DNA from: OPU3-GD-OMZ sp001901525
GTDB taxonomy: Bacteria; Pseudomonadota; Gammaproteobacteria; Methylococcales; Methylomonadaceae
Length of the DNA: 64,000 nucleotides
Assembly (NCBI GenBank): GCA_963981505.1
Contig: CAXCEI010000001.1
Coordinates: 1-64,000, forward strand
Direction of reading: 5' to 3'
A program made the translations under genes and the position numbers. The notes below the pieces were generated by a model, which was not told where the DNA came from, searched no databases, and was given only the letters and a program-made list of their open reading frames with translations. Shown in pieces: positions 1-8,442 of this stretch (positions are counted from its first letter, which is position 1; each line of letters begins with the position of its first letter).

Positions 1-161
1 ATCACATTCCAACGAACTTTATCCAAGCGGGGTGAAACCTTACTCATATCGCCTGCTAAAGTAAAGGATTGCCACCCGTAAAAATCTTCTTCGGCAGCCG
101 ATGCAAAAGATATATTGAACACACCAACCCAAACAACCATTAACAAAATATTTGACTTCAA
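1..161 (-). CDS. Exported protein of unknown function, N-terminal fragment
   Basis: This is an open frame too short to stand alone; it runs off the left window edge. Reading on the minus strand, a TTG at 161 is preceded by an AAGGAAG ribosome-binding site; an alternative ATG lies seven codons further on, at 140. The first ~24 residues form a hydrophobic signal peptide ending in an ASA-type cleavage site, followed by EEDFYGWQSF. A mature protein beginning with acidic residues and then DF-x-x-W resembles DUF2490-like outer-membrane beta-barrel proteins, but only ~30 mature residues are visible, so this is a guess. It follows the small secreted protein gene by about 30 bases and may be co-transcribed with it. 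Confidence 0.45.
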   Translation of the reverse strand, partial: MKSNILLMVVWVGVFNISFASAAEEDFYGWQSFTLAGDMSKVSPRLDKVRWNV

Positions 162-193
162 CTCTAACTTCCTTCTAAGAAAATAACGCATGA

Positions 194-604
194 TTAATGG
201 GTCGGTAACACAACGCCAACCTTTTTACCGACAAAGCCATCGACAGAACACCTTGCCCTAACAGTGACCGCCCGCACAGTCTCAGGCAGCCTGACGCCAC
301 CTCTAATACGGGTAAAGGGTTGTTCGTCCACATGGGGATGCCTAAGAATGCGCCGCGTTAACCGCTCGCCCTTAGCCCCCAGAACTTCAAAACCATCAGC
401 ATAATGATCCCACCCCTCATCAGGATGGTTGACGGTGACCGCGAAACTATAACGACCCGAAGCATAACGTTCTACATGCACGTTGGTAACGTCGGCAGGG
501 TCTGCTGAAACTAATGATGCAAAAACCAAACTTCCCATTGCTATTATAATGGATACCCGTTTGTCCCACACCCTCATGTACTGAAAAGACCTGGTTCTAT
601 TCAT
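194..604 (-). CDS. Small secreted protein of unknown function
   Basis: I do not recognise the family. The ATG at 604 overlaps the stop of the upstream peroxidase remnant (TTAATGAATAG), which suggests translational coupling; a longer frame to 640 exists but lies inside that gene. The product is 136 residues. A hydrophobic stretch (about residues 19-34) ends in SLVSA-DPADV, a good signal-peptidase I site, so it is probably periplasmic. The mature part is rich in beta-prone sequence and charged residues, with one late cysteine and a basic C-terminus. Its place behind a di-heme peroxidase gene suggests a periplasmic redox or calcium-linked accessory role, but this is inference only. Confidence 0.6.
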   Translation of the reverse strand: MNRTRSFQYMRVWDKRVSIIIAMGSLVFASLVSADPADVTNVHVERYASGRYSFAVTVNHPDEGWDHYADGFEVLGAKGERLTRRILRHPHVDEQPFTRIRGGVRLPETVRAVTVRARCSVDGFVGKKVGVVLPTH

Positions 605-1256
605 TAACCTGAGCACCGGTGAGTGCCTGCATAAATGCAACTAAATCTTTTTTCTCCTGATCAGTTAAATGCAACGGAAAAATGGCCGCATCTAGAAAAG
701 GATTGGCATGACCGCCTTGGTCATAATACTCCACAACGCCTGCTAACGTTTTTACACTGCCGTCATGCATATAAGGCGCTGTTAAAGCAATATCGCGCAA
801 GGTAGGTGTTTTAAACTTACCCACATCACTGATCACCCCGGTCACCTGAAAACGACCTAATGCCGATTTTTGTGCGTCTGTTAAAACGATACTCTCATCG
901 CTTGAACCGTGCTTTAGTGCTTTAACAAAGGTCTCTATGATCGGTGCTAATGCTTGTGATTCAACACCAATATTATAAAACTGATTATCCATGAACAACG
1001 CATTATCCCAAGAAATCTCATGGCAATTAGCGCAATTCCCTTTACGTCTAAATAGTCGTAATCCACGTGCTGCACTGGGTGATAATTGTGACTTATCACG
1101 GCCAAAATAGTATTGATCAAATGATGAATCGCCCGAAACTAATGTCCTTTCGTAACTAACAATCGCTTTTACAATATGTTGTGAATTAATATGTGATTGG
1201 TTAACACCAAAAACTCGCTTAAATTGTTTAATGTAATTCTTGTCAGACAAAACCAC
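597..1256 (-). pseudogene. N-terminally truncated di-heme cytochrome c peroxidase (MauG/CcpA family)
   Basis: The 219-residue frame matches the C-terminal part of bacterial di-heme cytochrome c peroxidases: a CANCH heme-binding site near residue 75 and a TAPYMHDGS motif near residue 160, whose methionine is typically the distal ligand of the C-terminal electron-transfer heme. Full-length family members have about 330-380 residues and a second CxxCH in an N-terminal domain; that domain and a signal peptide are absent. The frame opens at a GTG with no convincing ribosome-binding site, and an in-frame TGA lies two codons upstream. The stretch up to the thpR stop (1293) contains no N-terminal heme site in any frame. 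It is probably a deletion remnant; a short single-heme product cannot be excluded. Confidence 0.65.
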
Positions 1257-1292
1257 ATCTCAGGCTGCAGACAAGACAGCCACTCCCCACTA

Positions 1293-1796
1293 TTAAAAGT
1301 CCCATTTCTGAATAACGTCATAACGCACCCCGGAAGAAACACCAATAGATTCAAGTAAGCAAAAACTTTCAACTGGCCAAGAAATACGGCTTACGGTATC
1401 AAAATGTGGTCTTAGCACACCTTTAGCAACCGTCAGATGCGCTTGAAAAGGTCGACGCTCCACCGAAACACCTAATTTCTCAACACCTTTTTTAATTTGA
1501 GTCACTACATTGAGTAACGCTGCATTGGCTTTTGAATCTGTCAAACAGAGAACCTTCGGCTTTTCCCAGTGCGTTATTTGCCTAAATTGCACGGTAAACG
1601 GAGTCGACGTTACCTGCGCCATACTACGGCAAATTTCAACCTGCAGCTCCGGTTCAACTAAACCTAGAAACAGCAAGGTAACATGATAATTTTCAGCCGC
1701 CACCGGCCTACAATCAATAGGCAATCTTATCGACTGCTCAATGGTTTGCGTTAATGACATCGGTGGACATACTGCTAAAAAAAGTCGCTTTGTCAT
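1293..1796 (-). CDS. thpR: RNA 2',3'-cyclic phosphodiesterase (LigT/ThpR, 2H family)
   Basis: A 2H phosphoesterase that opens 2',3'-cyclic phosphates on RNA; in vitro members also ligate tRNA halves. Both catalytic HxTx motifs are present: HVTL in NYHVTLLFLG near residue 38 and HLTV in QAHLTVAKG near residue 122. The length of about 167 residues is normal for the family. The ATG at 1796 (MTKRLFLAV) is preferred over the one two codons upstream because the conserved N-terminus begins there. It lies 9 bases after cobO and just upstream of the peroxidase remnant on the same strand, so it is probably in the cobO transcript. Confidence 0.88.
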   Translation of the reverse strand: MTKRLFLAVCPPMSLTQTIEQSIRLPIDCRPVAAENYHVTLLFLGLVEPELQVEICRSMAQVTSTPFTVQFRQITHWEKPKVLCLTDSKANAALLNVVTQIKKGVEKLGVSVERRPFQAHLTVAKGVLRPHFDTVSRISWPVESFCLLESIGVSSGVRYDVIQKWDF

Positions 1797-1811
1797 CGAC
1801 ATAAACCTTAT

Positions 1812-2348
1812 TTAAAACTCAATACCCTGTTCGGCCATAATACCCTGATCAAACGCATGTTTTACGGCTTGCATTTCAGAAACCGTATGCGCCACCGTAA
1901 TTACTTCCTCTGCAGCACCACGCCCAGTTAAAACCAAATGCATCCAAGGCGGTCGTTTAGCGGTAATAAAATCGGCAATTTCCTTGCCGGTGATCCACCC
2001 ATAACTACTGCAATAATTTATCTCATCGAGGACCACTAAATCAAAATCCTCAGAGCTTATTTTTTCCTGACTAAACCGCCAAATTTCTTGTGAGGTTTTA
2101 ATATCTTGCTCCGGATTCTTGGTATCCCAAGTAAAACCATCGCCTAATGCATGCCATTCTATATTATCAAACTGCGCCGCTGCTTTTTGCTCGCCCGTTT
2201 GCCACTGCCCTTTTATAAATTGTATAACACAAACCTTTAATCCCCAGCCGGCAGCGCGAAACACCATCCCAATAGCACTCGACGACTTACCCTTACCCTC
2301 ACCAGTATGTACCAATACAACCCCATTCCTTCTATCCCTTTCCTTCAT
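1812..2348 (-). CDS. cobO: Cob(I)yrinic acid a,c-diamide adenosyltransferase (CobO/BtuR)
   Basis: Transfers the adenosyl group from ATP to reduced corrinoids, making adenosylcobamides during synthesis or salvage. The protein has 178 residues, normal for the CobO/BtuR type. The P-loop GEGKGKSS is at residues 17-24; a VVLDEINY Walker-B-like segment lies near residue 105 and HLVLTGRGA near residue 137, all typical. No other cobalamin gene is in the window and I see no cobalamin riboswitch in the ~150 bases upstream, so salvage is as likely as de novo synthesis. It is the first gene of a minus-strand run and is divergent from tex. Confidence 0.92.
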   Translation of the reverse strand: MKERDRRNGVVLVHTGEGKGKSSSAIGMVFRAAGWGLKVCVIQFIKGQWQTGEQKAAAQFDNIEWHALGDGFTWDTKNPEQDIKTSQEIWRFSQEKISSEDFDLVVLDEINYCSSYGWITGKEIADFITAKRPPWMHLVLTGRGAAEEVITVAHTVSEMQAVKHAFDQGIMAEQGIEF

Positions 2349-2498
2349 TGCAGTCTGACCACCCCTTTAATATATTCTCTAATCCGATAGCTATATCCAC
2401 GCTAACTTATCCGAGACACTGAAATACATGAAACGGCTCAATCCTCTCATGAAAAAGAACTGCTACAATAATATTTTCTTGTTTATTTTACCTAGCCC

Positions 2499-4679
2499 AT
2501 GAATATTCCCGAATGTATTGCAGAAGAATTATCCATCAACCCCAAACAAGTGATCGCTGCAATAGATTTATTAGACCAAGGTTCCACCGTTCCTTTTATC
2601 GCTCGTTACCGCAAAGAAATAACACAAGGTTTAGACGATACCCAATTACGACAACTTGCAGAACGCTTGTTATATCTTCGCCATCTGTACGATCGACAAC
2701 AACGAATTATTGTCAGCATAGACAATCAAGGTAAGCTAACACCCCAACTTAAACAATGCATTAAGGACTGCCGCACAAAAACAGATCTAGAAGACCTTTA
2801 CTTGCCCTACAAGCCCAAACGTCAAACCAAAGCACAAAAAGCACGCGAGGCAGGCCTTGGAGCGCTTGCAGAGGCACTACTCAAAAATCGTTCAACACCG
2901 CCATTAACCCTTGCTAACCAGTTTCTGAATCCAAGTAAAAATGTCCCTGACAATGTCACTGCACTAGAAGGGGCAAAGCATATCATTTCTGAGCAACTCT
3001 TTGAAACACCCACATTAATCCAAAACTTAAGAAATTATATCTGGAACCACGGTTGTTTAAAATCTTCCGTTACGCGCCGCCAAGAACATGCCGGGCAAAA
3101 GTTTTCAGACTACTTTAATTATCAAGAGGCTATTCGAAAAATACCTTCTCATCGCGCCCTCGCTATTTTTCGTGGTCGTAATGAAGGTTTCTTAAAAGTA
3201 GCTATTAACCCAACCGCAACAGAGTCCACTGAATTTACTTACGGCAAACAGTTAATCAGGCAACAGCTCAACTGTAACCCTCCCAAAAACCTGACGGATC
3301 AGTGGCTACAGGATGTCGGCGAATATGCCCTTACAAACAAATTACTTCCTCGCATAGAAACTGATTTATGTGTGAAAGTCCGTAATCTTGCAGAAACCGA
3401 AGCCATTACTGTATTTGCCAATAACTTGCGGGACCTTTTATTAGCCGCACCCGCAGGCCCTAAAATCACCATCGGACTCGATCCCGGCATTAGAACAGGC
3501 GTAAAACTTGCCTTGATCGACGGTACGGGAAAAATCATTACCACCGAGACTATCTACCCCCACCCACCCAAGAAACAGTGGTCTCAGAGTATCAACACAA
3601 TGACCGCACTCATTAAAAAACACGCTGTCGAACTGATCAGTATAGGAAACGGAACCGGTTCACGAGAAACAGAAAAAATGATCACAGATTTGTTAACAGA
3701 AAATCCCGATTTAACCCTCCGTTCAATTATCGTCTCTGAAGCCGGTGCATCGATTTATTCTGCCTCTGAATTAGCTGCTCATGAATTTCCCAACCTTGAT
3801 GTTTCGCTTCGAGGCGCGGTATCTATTGCCCGTCGCTTACAGGATCCACTAGCGGAATTGGTTAAGATTGAAGCAAAATCCATTGGTGTGGGTCAATACC
3901 AGCATGATGTAAACCAAAGTAACTTGTCACGAAGCCTTAATGCTGTGGTTGAAGATTGCGTCAATGCCGTAGGCGTAGATGTGAATACAGCTTCTGTCGC
4001 CTTATTAAAACAAGTCTCAGGACTCACCGAAAGTGTTAGCCAAAATATTGTTAATTATCGCAATGAACAAGGACCCTTCCAAAGTCGCTCGCAACTCAAG
4101 AAAGTCCCTCGCCTCGGTGATAAGGCCTATGAACAAGCCGCTGGATTCCTAAGAATTGCAAATGGCAAAAACCCATTAGATGCCTCTGCCGTTCACCCTG
4201 AGTGCTACCCGATTGTTAAAAATATCGCCCAAAAAACAAACGTGTCCTTGGCTCAACTTATCAATAATGAAAAAATTCTTTCTACCGTTGATCCCAAGAC
4301 ATTAATGACCCAAAATTTTGGTTTACCCACGATTATAGATATTATTTCTGAGCTCAAAAAACCAGGTCGCGACCCTCGCCCTGAATTCAAAAACGCACAA
4401 TTTAAAACAGGTATTGAGAAGCTAGCCGATTTAATACCGGGTATGGTACTGGAGGGCGTGGTAACCAATGTTGCAAATTTTGGTGCTTTTGTTGATATCG
4501 GTGTACACCAAGATGGCTTAGTCCATATTTCAGAATTAGCCCATACTTTTGTGAAGGATCCAAGGCAAATTGTTAAAACCGGTAACATCGTGACCGTACG
4601 TGTTTTAAACGTTGAACCGACCCGAAAAAGAATCCAGTTGACCATGAAAATTCAAGGTCAGAGTCAAACCATGCACTGA
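2499..4679 (+). CDS. tex: Transcription accessory protein Tex
   Basis: A cytoplasmic nucleic-acid-binding protein linked to transcription and RNA turnover. The 726 residues show the usual Tex layout: helical Tex_N region, a YqgF/RNase H-like domain from about residue 325 (IGLDPGIRTG), helix-hairpin-helix motifs around 490-570 and a C-terminal S1 RNA-binding domain from about 645 (GVVTNVANFGAFVDIG). E. coli family members are slightly longer (about 770), mainly at the C-terminus. It stands alone on the plus strand, divergent from cobO, and ends 120 bases before the sbcC stop. Confidence 0.95.
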   Translation: MNIPECIAEELSINPKQVIAAIDLLDQGSTVPFIARYRKEITQGLDDTQLRQLAERLLYLRHLYDRQQRIIVSIDNQGKLTPQLKQCIKDCRTKTDLEDLYLPYKPKRQTKAQKAREAGLGALAEALLKNRSTPPLTLANQFLNPSKNVPDNVTALEGAKHIISEQLFETPTLIQNLRNYIWNHGCLKSSVTRRQEHAGQKFSDYFNYQEAIRKIPSHRALAIFRGRNEGFLKVAINPTATESTEFTYGKQLIRQQLNCNPPKNLTDQWLQDVGEYALTNKLLPRIETDLCVKVRNLAETEAITVFANNLRDLLLAAPAGPKITIGLDPGIRTGVKLALIDGTGKIITTETIYPHPPKKQWSQSINTMTALIKKHAVELISIGNGTGSRETEKMITDLLTENPDLTLRSIIVSEAGASIYSASELAAHEFPNLDVSLRGAVSIARRLQDPLAELVKIEAKSIGVGQYQHDVNQSNLSRSLNAVVEDCVNAVGVDVNTASVALLKQVSGLTESVSQNIVNYRNEQGPFQSRSQLKKVPRLGDKAYEQAAGFLRIANGKNPLDASAVHPECYPIVKNIAQKTNVSLAQLINNEKILSTVDPKTLMTQNFGLPTIIDIISELKKPGRDPRPEFKNAQFKTGIEKLADLIPGMVLEGVVTNVANFGAFVDIGVHQDGLVHISELAHTFVKDPRQIVKTGNIVTVRVLNVEPTRKRIQLTMKIQGQSQTMH

Positions 4680-4799
4680 TAACCACAAAATACAAACAAC
4701 TTAAACCATTAAAAGGAGAACACTAGTTAACAACACGGCCAGATAAAATATAAATTCAAAACACCCGGGCTTTGACCCCTATTGACACTATCGAAAGAC

Positions 4800-7700
4800 C
4801 TAGGCAACAACTTCCAAGCGACTAAAACCACCTTGCTCACGACTCATTCTTATTTGCGTCTTAACCCGCTCTTGTAATTCCTGAATATGAGAAATCACAC
4901 CGACTAATTTTCCTTCGTGACGCAAATTCTCAAGTGTACTTAAGACGACGTATAAAGATTCTTCGTCTAAAGTACCAAACCCTTCATCAATAAACAGAGA
5001 ATCAACAGCTCGACCATAATTAGCTATCTCAGAAAGCCCCAACGCTAATGACAAACTAATGATAAACGTTTCACCGCCGGATAGCGTCTTCGTTGAGCGT
5101 TGTTTATTATCTTGTAAGGAATCAATAACCGCCAAAGCCAAGCCTTGCTTTTCTTTGATTTGACTTAAACAATAACGGCCACTAATTTTTTCCAGATATT
5201 CATTACTAATCTTTAATAGATTACTGGCAATATCCTGCTGAATTCGCTTTCTAAATACCCGACTATCTTCCAATTCAAACTCAGCAAGTACCTTCCTTGA
5301 GTCATCAACACACTGTTGCTGTTGTTCTATTTTGTGATTAATTTCATCGGCATTACGTACCAAATTGACCTGCTGTGCCAAGACACTTTCCACATGATGG
5401 GACTCTTGTTCGGCGATATTTAATTTATTCTCAATATCGTTCAAGGCTTGTTCTACGTCTTGTCGACTAAAATCAAATTCACTCTGTAATTGTGTTAACT
5501 CAACTTTTTTCTTAGTATGCTTAGCTTGTAAACCCACTTTACTGGCATCTAAATCAAGCAATGTTGCTTGTATCTGGGGTATGTCCTTTTTTTGATTAGC
5601 AAGCACGTGAACTTCCTCGGGACTAGCTATACCCCTGTCAGTTAAGATTTCCATGGTTTTTTTAGTTAACCGGTCACGCTCTTCATTACTTGCCTGAATT
5701 TTCTCATCAATAGCTGTACTTTCTTCTTGTTTCTCATACAACCTGACATGCAAACGCATCGTTTCAGCCACATTGAGTTGTTTTGTATAACCTTCTAATT
5801 TTTCAGATAACAGTATATTTTCTTCCTGACATTGAGTGCGTTTATGTTCTAATTCGTCCAATTCAGTGGTTAACTCAGTCCGACGTAATGCATAAACCTG
5901 AAAATCCTGTCGCCGCTGATTTAAACGATTAATCAACTTATCTTCACGCCCTTTAGCAGGTACTTTTTCTCCTAACACCTTGATACTTTCTACCAGCTTA
6001 GCTAATAAATCCTGTTCTACCTCTAAAGCATTTTTCAGTTCTATCTCTATGATTTTTACCGGTGAAGCTTGAATTTCACCTACAGAATCATACTGAACTG
6101 GCAAACTTATTTCTTGGTCTTCTAAGGCTTTAAGTTCGACCCTAAACGTTACTAATTGTTGATTGAGTTTTTCTAACTTAGGCGTTAACAGATGATAATT
6201 TTTTATAACTTTCTTAAAGTGCTCTACGTTATTTTGCTCTTGAACTCTCAGCTTTTTAAAGGCCTTTAAATTATCAATCGTCAACTCACGGCTAACAATA
6301 TTTAATCGCGTACAGAGATGAGCCCATTCGGCCCTCATATCTGTGCGCTCACGTTCATCTTCTCGGCACTGCTCTTGAAAGTCATGGTACTCTTTTAGCT
6401 GACTTTTCATATGATTTGTACTGTCTCGAAGAACATCAACTTTAGCACTCTGATCGACTAATAATTGTCTGGAATCACCTATTTCTGGCAAGGCAACCAC
6501 AAATGGGTGATCTAATGCACCACATAAACCACACGGTTCACCGTCTAACAAAGCCTCCCTATCCGCGTAATGCTTTCGAATTTGAATTTCCCAAGAAACC
6601 GTTTTCTGTAAAGCATTCTGAATCTTTTGTTCCTGCTCTAATTCAATCAAAAGTTGTTCATAGTCACCTGCTAGCCCAGCCGGAATTTCAACCTTAACAG
6701 GCGATTGGCGAAACCAGCCCCCCGCTTTATCTTGATTAAATAATTTAAATTTCAACGAAAGTGCTTGTAATGCCTTAACCGTCTGACCCCGATTATTTTG
6801 GTCTTCTTCTAGACCTAGAACGTCTTCAAGACTTTTCCCATTCATCAAGGCATCACGCTTATTTTTTAACTTAGCGATACTATCCTCAGACTGTTCACCC
6901 AACTTAGTTAGCCGCTTTATTTCATTCTGCTGTTTTTTATTAGCCGTTAAGATTTGTTTGACATCTTTTTCTGCCGTTTTCTTTTTTTCTTTGAGCCCAT
7001 CAATTTCTAGCCTACTTTTTTTCAAGGCTAAAATATCAGGTGAATCATCGATCAATATTTTATCCATTGATCTATTTTTTAACCAAATATTCACCGTCTC
7101 CAAGAGAACCTTTTTCTCCTGAATCTGATCATCCAACGTTTGTAATAATGTTTCCTCAGATCCTTTATCTAATCGAATCTGTCCTAATTGAGACTTCAAT
7201 TTATCAATATCGTCAGCCGGTCTTGAAAGCGTTTGCTCATTCGGGGCAACGTCCAAACGATCCACAGCTCCACGCTGTTCTAATTCATTTTTAAACTCAA
7301 TTATCTCTGTCTGTAAAACAGATAATTCCTTTTGATATTGATTGATTTGTTCTTCCGTATTATCAGATTCTGTGAGTTGCATGAGAACTTGGTCAAGCTC
7401 AGTGAATTTCTCTAACGTCAACAGACTACTTCTTAATTGACTGACTTCCGCCTGATTATCCTCAATATCCTTAGCAATCCGGTACACATTACTTTCAACC
7501 AATTCGACCTCAGTGAGTTGCTCTAACTGCTGCTCGAATACTTCTTTCTCATTAATAAAACCAACACTTTGTGTCTTAAAATCAGCCAAATCAAGCCGAC
7601 TGGCCTCTAATTCTGCTGGCGTTAATAATTTTATGTCGTTCAACTGCACCATCAGTTGATCTAAACGCTGTTGCTGCTGTTCAACATCTGAAACGATGTT

Positions 7701-8243
7701 CTGCTTATAATCGGTATAAATTTCTGTCCCTATTATTTTTTCAAGAATATCCATACGCTCATTATCAAGCGCCTTCAAAAAAGCAGAAAAATCACCTTGT
7801 GCCAAAATAATGCAACGCGTAAATCTTCGAAAATCCATGCCCGTCAAATCAGCAATAAATGCCCGTACTTTTGCCGGTTGACTTTCAATTATTTCCTGTG
7901 CACCGTTAAGATGAATAACTTGCATTTCGGGTATTCTTACTTGACCCTCTTTACATTTAACTGACCACCGTGATTGAAACTTTCGTTCTCCTAAAGAAAA
8001 AGAAACCTCACAGAAGCTTTCATCCTCTTGCTTAGTAACAACAAAATTGGAAGGTTGGTCAAACTTAATCGTTTCCCCATATAACCCTAAAGTTATTACA
8101 TCCAGAATACTACTCTTACCCGAACCATTCGGTCCGGTTATAGCAAAAACTCCCGTATCAGAAAGCGGCGACTCATTAAAATCAACCAGCCATTCACCTT
8201 TAAATGAGTTAATGTTCTTGAAGCGAATTGAATCTATTTTCAT
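4800..8243 (-). CDS. sbcC: SbcC, ATPase subunit of the SbcCD (Rad50/Mre11-type) nuclease
   Basis: SMC-like ATPase partner of the SbcD nuclease, which cleaves hairpins and processes DNA ends. The 1147 residues have the Rad50 layout: Walker A GPNGSGKSS at residues 37-45, long coiled-coil arms, a CGLC zinc hook near residue 570 (EPCGLCGALDHP), the ABC signature LSGGET near 1056 and Walker B LFIDEGFGTLDE near 1085. In most bacteria sbcD lies directly upstream and often overlaps; here the upstream neighbour is the divergent aas gene, and no Mre11-type phosphoesterase is in the window, so sbcD must lie elsewhere or be absent. The start (MKIDSIRFKN) matches the family N-terminus. Confidence 0.94.
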   Translation of the reverse strand: MKIDSIRFKNINSFKGEWLVDFNESPLSDTGVFAITGPNGSGKSSILDVITLGLYGETIKFDQPSNFVVTKQEDESFCEVSFSLGERKFQSRWSVKCKEGQVRIPEMQVIHLNGAQEIIESQPAKVRAFIADLTGMDFRRFTRCIILAQGDFSAFLKALDNERMDILEKIIGTEIYTDYKQNIVSDVEQQQQRLDQLMVQLNDIKLLTPAELEASRLDLADFKTQSVGFINEKEVFEQQLEQLTEVELVESNVYRIAKDIEDNQAEVSQLRSSLLTLEKFTELDQVLMQLTESDNTEEQINQYQKELSVLQTEIIEFKNELEQRGAVDRLDVAPNEQTLSRPADDIDKLKSQLGQIRLDKGSEETLLQTLDDQIQEKKVLLETVNIWLKNRSMDKILIDDSPDILALKKSRLEIDGLKEKKKTAEKDVKQILTANKKQQNEIKRLTKLGEQSEDSIAKLKNKRDALMNGKSLEDVLGLEEDQNNRGQTVKALQALSLKFKLFNQDKAGGWFRQSPVKVEIPAGLAGDYEQLLIELEQEQKIQNALQKTVSWEIQIRKHYADREALLDGEPCGLCGALDHPFVVALPEIGDSRQLLVDQSAKVDVLRDSTNHMKSQLKEYHDFQEQCREDERERTDMRAEWAHLCTRLNIVSRELTIDNLKAFKKLRVQEQNNVEHFKKVIKNYHLLTPKLEKLNQQLVTFRVELKALEDQEISLPVQYDSVGEIQASPVKIIEIELKNALEVEQDLLAKLVESIKVLGEKVPAKGREDKLINRLNQRRQDFQVYALRRTELTTELDELEHKRTQCQEENILLSEKLEGYTKQLNVAETMRLHVRLYEKQEESTAIDEKIQASNEERDRLTKKTMEILTDRGIASPEEVHVLANQKKDIPQIQATLLDLDASKVGLQAKHTKKKVELTQLQSEFDFSRQDVEQALNDIENKLNIAEQESHHVESVLAQQVNLVRNADEINHKIEQQQQCVDDSRKVLAEFELEDSRVFRKRIQQDIASNLLKISNEYLEKISGRYCLSQIKEKQGLALAVIDSLQDNKQRSTKTLSGGETFIISLSLALGLSEIANYGRAVDSLFIDEGFGTLDEESLYVVLSTLENLRHEGKLVGVISHIQELQERVKTQIRMSREQGGFSRLEVVA

Positions 8244-8290
8244 AACCCTGTCGCCATAATGGCAGCCTTAAACCTTACATAATGACATGG

Positions 8291-8321
8291 ATTATACTAC
8301 CGATCTTTTAGTTTCGCTCAA
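8291..8321 (-). promoter_or_regulatory. Candidate sigma70 promoter of sbcC, with overlapping palindrome
   Basis: On the minus strand a perfect TATAAT (8296-8291) has TTGAGC (8321-8316) as its nearest -35 candidate, at a long 19-base spacing. The -35 hexamer is one arm of a 13-base perfect palindrome, GCTCAA-T-TTGAGC (8316-8328), which could be an operator. The start codon of sbcC is about 48 bases downstream of the -10. Confidence 0.35.
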
Positions 8322-8442
8322 TTTGAGCCCAACAATACAACTTAATTACCATAAAAACATTCTTTGACTCGCTAAAATGTACTAAATCCTTGTAGTGGGA
8401 TTATTTTAAGTTTCTGTTATCATAAAAAAAATAGGAGCCAAA

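Noticed and set aside
1169..1372. Minus-strand frame bridging the peroxidase remnant and thpR, examined as the missing peroxidase N-terminus
   Set aside because: It contains no CxxCH heme site or signal peptide followed by family motifs, and it mostly overlaps thpR out of frame.
2119..2358. Plus-strand open frame opposite cobO
   Set aside because: Lies wholly antisense to a clear cobO gene and shows no recognisable domain.
2349..2498. Cobalamin riboswitch upstream of cobO
   Set aside because: No B12-box-like sequence or long structured leader could be recognised in the 150 bases.
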